Assembly: GCA_019925795.1 (NCBI GenBank)
Contig: CM034304.1
Coordinates: 14,066,720 to 14,130,719, forward strand
DNA length: 64,000 nucleotides
Source of the DNA: Dendrobium chrysotoxum
Taxonomy: Eukaryota; Streptophyta; Magnoliopsida; Asparagales; Orchidaceae
Direction of reading: 5' to 3'
In this document: piece by piece, positions 57,713-64,000 of the stretch
Numbering within the stretch: the first letter of the stretch is position 1
Layout: every line of letters starts with the position of its first letter
Position numbers and translations under genes: made by a program
The notes under the pieces: model-generated
Seen by the model: the letters and a program-made list of their open reading frames with translations, nothing else
The model's database searches: none
Told to the model about the DNA's origin: nothing

Positions 57713-58991
57713 AATTGGATAAGTAAATGGCTTCCCTTTCTTGTAAATCTCTAAGTCTCAGAAAACCCATACCCTTTGATATTTGTGATACTTGAGTTTA
57801 AAAATCATGATTTTGGATTCATTATCGTGCAACGATGTTCTATTAGATATAAAAATATTTTCATGCAAGAGAATTGGGAAGATTCAGTTTCTCTCTTTAA
57901 TTTAAACCCTTTTGAGTTAGATATTCATTCAAAATATATAAGGGAGAAAGCCCAGCTTAGCTTGTAGGGAGCTTAAACTGAGTTAGCAAAATTTGAATCC
58001 CTAACCTTTTCGGGTTTAGATGGAGTCAACCTATATTACTGAATTTTCTGAACCTTTTCTAAGGTTCAAGATGATTCAGAGGTTAATTTTTCATTTCTAA
58101 AAATAGTCCTTTTACTCTCTGATGAAATTTTCACTCTTTAGAAAATGTGTGAATCAAACTTCTCTCAGATTGATTGGTAAGGACTTAAACATATCTTAGT
58201 GGTCCCATTATTGAGTTTGTTTAAATGCTTGCCCTATTCTTTTAAAAATTCATGCACAAAAATATTTTGACCCCACCATTTGATTATAGACCATTCTTAA
58301 GGACTGACATGAGTCTTACATTTATTGCACTTTTCTCTTTTGAGTTCTGGTTATTTGGGAGTTTCCCCCCTCTCTGTTCCCCCAGTTTCACTTGGTGCTC
58401 CCAAGTGTGGTATGGAATATAAAAACCAATTCAGACTTCTTTGATACTGGGTCCATGCTCACCTAGGCTAGCTTCGGATGGTAATATTGATCCACTATCC
58501 TAATCTAAATTTCACTCACATATCAATTGTGTTATGGTTGTGCCCCCAGTTCTATTCATGTGATGAATATGTCCTGGGTTATCAAAGCCAATCTTACCTC
58601 CGTCTTTGTGTTCCAATCATTAGAGGATATCTCATACTAGGAGTAACGCACGGATATGGTAAACGTTCCCTCTACCGGGTGTTGTCTTCGATAGTACGAA
58701 ATATACTTAGTCTATGGTCGAGAACATATAAAAAAAAATGCATCTATAAAACAAAAGAGGAAAACTCTTAACAGAGCAAAACCGGTTGCCCTTGTCACAG
58801 GTGGAACCCGGTAATACTCTCTAAGAGCTCAAATTCCCCCCAAAGTCTTTCTTTTCTTCTCCTACGAAGCGTCTGAGTGATCGCTTCAAGGATAAGTTTA
58901 CACTTGTGATTATTATGGTCTTTTACAACCATGATAGTCCTTGTTTGTGGTGTGATACATCTCGCTCAAGATTTTAACATCCCACCTTCGC

Positions 58992-59860
58992 GAGCTCTGA
59001 TTTCCTAGCATAAAATCAACTCTCTAGTTTCTTTTAGTGACCTACTTTTTCACCCTTGCCCTGCTCCCAGCTACTAGAGCAGTCCTATGGGTCTGGTAGT
59101 GTTGCTCCCACCTCTCACAGGGTCCCACCAAGCAGGGTGAGCATTACCGCTGTGATGTTTGATGTTTATTAATTTTTACTCATAAATTATTTTCCTCAGT
59201 TGCGAGTGTGTCCCCTCGCCATCTTGAGTTGTTTCCCCAGTAGTGTTGCAGTATGCCTGGTTATCGGTGTTAGCATCACTGACTTGAGAGCTTTGATTTT
59301 CTAGCAGAAAATCAACTCATTTTCTACTTTACTCTCTCTCTCATTCATACTCTACTCTCAACTGCTAGGGTAGCTCTACGGATGCACTGATATTATTCCA
59401 CTTCCCACAGGATCCCACCAGTTTGTGTGGGTACCACCACTGTGAGCTTTTCATAAATATCATTCCTATGCAATGTTACTTCCCTTAGTGGCGAGTATGT
59501 CCCCTCGCTACTCTTGTGTGCTTTCCTGGTTGTGATGCAGTACATCAAGTCTCAGATGTTAGCATCGCTTCTTAGTGAGCTTTAATTTTCTAATAGAAAA
59601 TCATTTCACTCGTCTTGTGGTGACATAATTTCCCACCGTGACCCGACTCCTGGCTGTGGAGCGGTCCCTTGGATGTGTTTATGTTGCTTCCCACCTCTAC
59701 AGGGTCCCACTAGCTTATGTGGGTGTACCACTGTAGTCTTTTATGATTATTTCCCCTTGATATAGTCCTTTTCTCTGTAGCAAGTGTGTCCTCATTGCTG
59801 CTCTAATTAGTCATCGGAAGGGAGATTACCCCTCTCACACTTTGTTGAGGGCGTACCATT
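58992..59860. repeat. Tandem repeat of about 290 bp, three diverged copies
   Basis: Units begin GAGCT(C/T)TGATTT near 58992, 59288 and 59577. Each contains CACAGG(G/A)TCCCACCA and GCGAGT(G/A)TGTCCCCTCGC-like blocks. Confidence 0.8.
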
Positions 59861-60103
59861 CCCTGTTGTCTCTCGAGGCATCACTCTGGTGCTTCCAGGT
59901 TTATATGATCTTGGCTTCTCCTAGGCAGTTTCACTGGCATTTAGACACTCGTGGCCACGATAATTTATCCTCTACCACGTGGTACCCAAAATGCTAGTTT
60001 GAAACCCCTTAGACGACCTTTCTCTCTTTGAAATTTTCCACTTTCTACTCCTCATCACATCCCTACACGTATGCGTGTTAGGGTATGGTTGAGATGACTT
60101 TCC

Positions 60104-60400
60104 CCTGATCGCTCTACTGCAGGCATATGCGCCGGGTAGGCATCAGACTTTACTTGGTTGAGAGTGCCCCACCGAGCCCCTGGGAGGTATATTTCACCAC
60201 CTCTTTTCCCTGATTGCTCTGCTGCAGGCATATGCGCCGAGTAGACATCAGGCTTTACTTGGTTGGGAGCACCCCGTAGAGCCCCTGCGAGGCATAGCTC
60301 ACCACACCTTTACCCTGACTTTCCTGCCGCTCTGGTAGACATCAGACCTTTACCTTGATCGTCTTGCTCTGATCAAGCAGACATCAGACTTTACCCGGTC
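60104..60400. repeat. Tandem repeat of about 105 bp, diverged
   Basis: Units begin CCTGATCGCTCTACTGCAGG (60104) and CCTGATTGCTCTGCTGCAGG (60209). Two shorter, more diverged units follow up to about 60400. Confidence 0.75.
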
Positions 60401-61165
60401 GAGTGGGAGCCCGACAGAGTCCCTGGGAGGCATTCCCCACCACCACTTTTACTCTGGATGTTCTGTAAAAGACTACGCAGACTCCAATTTTGTGGCTTAT
60501 TTACTTTTATTGAGGTCAAGCAGAAGTATTGAGTCACCCCTATCCGCTGTTCCGAAAGGAGCAGGAAGAGACGGGATTCTTTTACCTTCTATCGTACTGA
60601 TTGAAATGAACAGTTAGGTAGTTGGTTTTACTTACCGGTTAAAAGAGCCCGACAGAGTCCCTGGAAGGCATTCCTCACCACCCATTTACTTTGGATGTTC
60701 TATAAAAGACTACGCAGACTCCAATTTCATGGCTTATTTACTTTTGTTGAGGTCAGGCAGAAGTATTGAGTCACCCCTATCCGCTGTTCTGAAAGGAGCA
60801 GGAGGAGACGGGATCCTTTCACCTTCTATCCTACTATTTGAAACAAACAGTCAGGTAGTTGATTTTACTTACCGGTTGAGAGAGCCCGACAGCGTCCTTG
60901 GGAGGCATTCCTCACCATCCCTTTACTCTGGATGTTCTGTAAAAGACTACGCAGACTCTAATTTTGTGGCTTATTTACTTTTGTTGAGGTCAGATAGAAG
61001 TATTGAGTCACTCCTATCTGCTGTTCTGAAAGGAGCAGGAGGAGACGAGATCCTTACACCTTCTATTCTACTGTTTGAAATGAACAGTCAGGTAGTTGGT
61101 TTTACTTACTGGTTGAGAGAGCCCAACAGTGTCCCTGGGAGGCATTCCTCACCATTACTTCTTCC
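60400..61165. repeat. 237-bp tandem repeat, three copies
   Basis: The marker GGATGTTCT(G/A)TAAAAGACTACG occurs at 60456, 60693 and 60930, exactly 237 bases apart. A partial fourth unit starts near 61119. As 237 is 79 codons, one frame (60729-61169) stays open over two units and gives a repeated peptide. Confidence 0.92.
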
Positions 61166-61592
61166 CTGATTGTTTTGCTCTGATCAAGCGGACATCAGAC
61201 TTTACTTGGTTGAGTGAGCCTGATAGTGTCCCTGGAAGGCATACCTCACCACTCTTTCACCTTCTATCCTGTTGTTTCGATACGGTCGGATGGATAGTTA
61301 ATTTGCTTTACAGCCTCACCTTTTTGGGTTTTCTCTCCTCAGTTCTACCCTCACTATAGGGTAAGGCAAAGAGAAGATCTCTCCCACTTTGTCACCTTTT
61401 GGTGGCATGTTACTACTTTGCTCTTTGTTCTATCATTGGCTCTGCCCTCGCTATAGGGCAAGGCCAGGAGAAGATCCTCCTTTGCTCTCTTTCACCTCTT
61501 TTGGTACTCTGTTCTTGGATCTTTACTCTACCTCTTATGTCACGTTCAGTCAACGCCAACACGAGCGGTTCACTAGTTTGTTCGCCGCTCCT

Positions 61593-61606
61593 ATTGGGGG
61601 TCCGTT
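61593..61606 (+). promoter_or_regulatory. Probable polypurine tract of the Tat-type element
   Basis: TTGGGGGTCC lies just before the 3' LTR. The purine run is short, so this is tentative. Confidence 0.4.
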
Positions 61607-63334
61607 TGTTGACCTTATTTTAGGTCAGACCCATGCTTTGGGTCATGACGCCTAGTTGACCAAGTCAACCTGAGTTGACCCAATAGGCCTTAATGGGTCT
61701 ATTCAAGCTCTAGTCAAAACCAAACTCAGTCCAAGGCTCTCCAAGCCCTATTTACCCCTCCACTAGGCTCAGTGGGTCAAGCCTGACCCATTGGGCCCAG
61801 GTCTTGGTCCTGGGTCAACCTGGTTGACCAGGTCAACCCAGGTTGACCCATATAGACCCTAATGGGTCTAAATCGACCCAAATAAAATTCAAATCTACTC
61901 AAGCCCAATCTTTGGCTCAACCTCTGACCCTCTTGACCTAATTGACTAGGTTGACCAAGTCAACCCTTGACTTGGTCAACCCAAGTCTTCCCTTGGTCAA
62001 ATTAACCTATTTGAGCCATTTAAAACTCCTTTAATGCATTTAATTCCTTCCTAATACTCTAAGCCTCAAGACCACGGCTTGATCAACCCCACCTCCTCCT
62101 AATCAAGCCCTAGATGAAATCTAGGCCGTCCTAGAGGGTCCAAGAGTATAAATAGGGATATTAGGGTTGATTTTAGGGACTTTCACTCTTGCTCTCACCC
62201 TAGACTTCCCCAAGCTCTAGAATTTCGTGGAGGATCTCTTATAACCTCCCTCAACCTGTCCCTGTTCGAATCCCGACGATCAAAGCCCGCCGGCGGCGAG
62301 TTCTCGGCGACCCTAGGCCTTAGACGTCCAAGGTCTCGATCTGTTTGATCCAGAGTTCTTCTGATCGTGCTTTCAACTAGAGAAGTGTGCGAGGACAATC
62401 CACAAACTCAAAGGATTCATAATCTCCCTAAACCCACGGTGAAAACTCCTTAAAACCTTTAGATTAGGTCAAACACTCAAATTTAAATAGCTTCTCATAC
62501 ACCGCATCTTAGGTCACATTCTTGGTCCCACATAATTTCTGTTCATACATAGACCTTAGATCTAAAATTTCATCATAAAATACTCACCCGATCGAGAGAA
62601 CGAGGCAAAAAACGCACTTAACCCTCGGTTTCGCCCTAGCTCTTCGCAGGCGAGATCTCTGTCGTTGATCGCTCGATCAACGGCGGAGATCACGTCGTTC
62701 TGCGGTTCCGTCTGGACCACTGGATCTATCCCGCGATTTCGTTTGCCATTCGGCGGGATCTCGACCGTCCATCCGAGCGGCGGAAAATCAGACGGCTATG
62801 GGGCATTGTCCTACGTGGCCAAGTGACCGCGACCGCGGCAATCATTGCCGCAGTCATTGCGGCAATGATTGCCCGCTGTGGCAATCATTGTCGAAACCGC
62901 GGAACCTATCCCGCTTTGACGCGTGGCCCGCCGTCGCGCCGCCGCGGTTCCCTCTCTCCAATCATTGCCCGGGACTGCGGAGCCAATCCCGGGTCGCCAC
63001 GTGGCCCGCCGTCGCGCCGCCGCCGTCGTTTTAATAAAAATTAATTATTTTAAATTCTTTTTTTAATATAATATTATTTAAATAATTATTTAATAATAAA
63101 AAAATCCAGAAAATTTTTGAATAATTATTTTTATTATTGCCATACTATTTATATTATTATTTTATTATTATTATTATTATTTTCTTTAAAATTATTTTAA
63201 AACCTTTTTTTATTATTATTCTTATTCTTATTATTATATATTAGTAATAATAATATTATTATTATAATAATACTATTATTATTATTATTATATAGTAATA
63301 TTATTATTATTATTATATAGTAATAATAATGTCA

Positions 63335-63373
<39 letters not shown>

Positions 63374-64000
63374 TACTATTATGTATTAAATTATACTATT
63401 ATTATTATTATTATTATCATTATATTTAAAAGCTATTTTAAATTTTATTATTATTATTTTTATGGTTATTATTATATTTATCAATGTTATCATTAAGTAT
63501 TATTTATTATTTTAATATTATTATTATAGTAATAATATTATGATTATTTTAATATTATTATACTAATAATATTATTATTATCATAACATTATTATTACAT
63601 TAATAATATTATGATTATTTTGATATCATAGTTATCTTAATAATGATATTACTTTAATATTCCCATTATATTGTTAATAATATTTTAATACTATTGTTAT
63701 ATTAATAATATCCTTATTATTATTTTAATGTTATTAATTATGATTTTGATATTATTCTTATGTTAATAATAATATTGCTTTAATATTATTATCATATTAA
63801 CAATAATATTATTATTTTAATACTATCATTAGATTAATAATATCATTATGATTTTTAATGATATTATTATATTAATAGTATTATGGTTATTTTAATAGTA
63901 TTATATAAATAATATTATTATAATTTCATTATTAATATTTTAAAATTATTTTAACTATCATTAAATTATTATTAGTATTTTAAAACCTTTCTTTTTATAT
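61607..64000 (+). repeat. 3' LTR of the Tat-type element, incomplete
   Basis: Begins TGTTGACC and matches 40734-43126 colinearly, including the W-box cluster, TATAAATA at 62147-62154, the palindrome at 62654-62691, the GC-rich island and the ATT tract from 63130. The window edge cuts it. Confidence 0.95.

Larger units (their letters stand above)
56671..61606 (+). other. 3' untranslated part of the Tat-type element
   Basis: About 4.9 kb without a recognised protein. It contains four separate repeat families (listed below). A 30-bp block, GTGGCCACGA...TCCTCTACCAC, occurs at 56771-56800 and 59951-59980, 25 of 30 bases identical and all differences transitions. Apart from these, nothing coding was seen. 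Confidence 0.75.
40734..64000 (+). mobile_element. Giant Tat/Ogre-type Ty3 element, 3' LTR running off the window
   Basis: The element starts TGTTGACC at 40734 inside the copia reverse transcriptase. The same start recurs at 61607, and 61607-64000 matches 40734-43126 at roughly 95%. Between them lie a primer site, an unusual gag, protease, reverse transcriptase, a degenerate RNase H, a second archaeal-type RNase H, integrase and a long 3' untranslated part. The second RNase H between the first one and integrase is diagnostic for the Tat lineage. If the 3' LTR equals the 5' one, the full length would be about 27.5 kb, among the largest Ty3 elements. The right target-site duplication lies outside the window. 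Confidence 0.9.

Overview
This is a gene-poor stretch of a large plant nuclear genome, most likely an angiosperm. It is AT-rich and consists mainly of nested transposable elements. The evidence is the presence of Ty3 chromoviruses with initiator-Met tRNA primer sites, a Tat/Ogre-type Ty3 element with a second archaeal-type RNase H, a Ty1/copia element with a UBN2-type gag, hAT and Mutator-like DNA elements and RTE LINE ends. All of these are families common in plant chromosomes. No intact host gene can be supported; one short gene-like stretch near 18.2-18.8 kb is the only weak candidate. No rRNA, tRNA or CRISPR was recognised.

Layout. 0-6 kb: unassigned AT-rich DNA, a probable solo LTR (1964-2413) and a tandem duplication of about 845 bp (3452-5130). 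6.1-17.2 kb: a decayed LTR related to the large Tat-type element further right. It is split by a young Reina-like chromovirus (6908-12790, TSD TAATC, LTRs about 99% identical) and by a hAT element (13422-17172, 8-bp TSD). 17.3-24.9 kb: a second hAT fragment, a possible gene remnant hit by a Mutator-type MITE (18379-18708, 9-bp TSD), two copia-type LTR fragments on the minus strand and two RTE LINE tails. 24988-33465: an older Tekay/Del-like chromovirus on the minus strand, with LTRs of about 1.8 kb and only roughly 85% identical. 35.9-40.7 kb: the 5' part of a SIRE/Maximus-like copia element. It is cut inside its reverse transcriptase by a giant Tat-type Ty3 element that starts at 40734 and runs off the right edge.

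How the parts relate. Each autonomous-type element carries the usual order gag - protease - reverse transcriptase - RNase H - integrase (copia: integrase before reverse transcriptase), but every copy here is broken by stops and frameshifts. None should make a full polyprotein. Many stops look like CAG to TAG, CGA to TGA or TGG to TGA, as expected for deamination of methylated cytosine in silenced DNA.

The most unusual item is the Tat-type element. Its 5' LTR appears to be about 6.65 kb. Its U3 holds 15 W-box cores, and further in lie a perfect 38-bp palindrome, a GC-rich hairpin island and almost 1 kb of ATT-type microsatellite. It also has a roughly 680-residue Arg/Pro-rich region ahead of the recognisable gag core and a 4.9-kb 3' untranslated part built from several tandem-repeat families. 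Order of insertion read from nesting: Tat-type LTR relic before Reina and hAT; copia before Tat.
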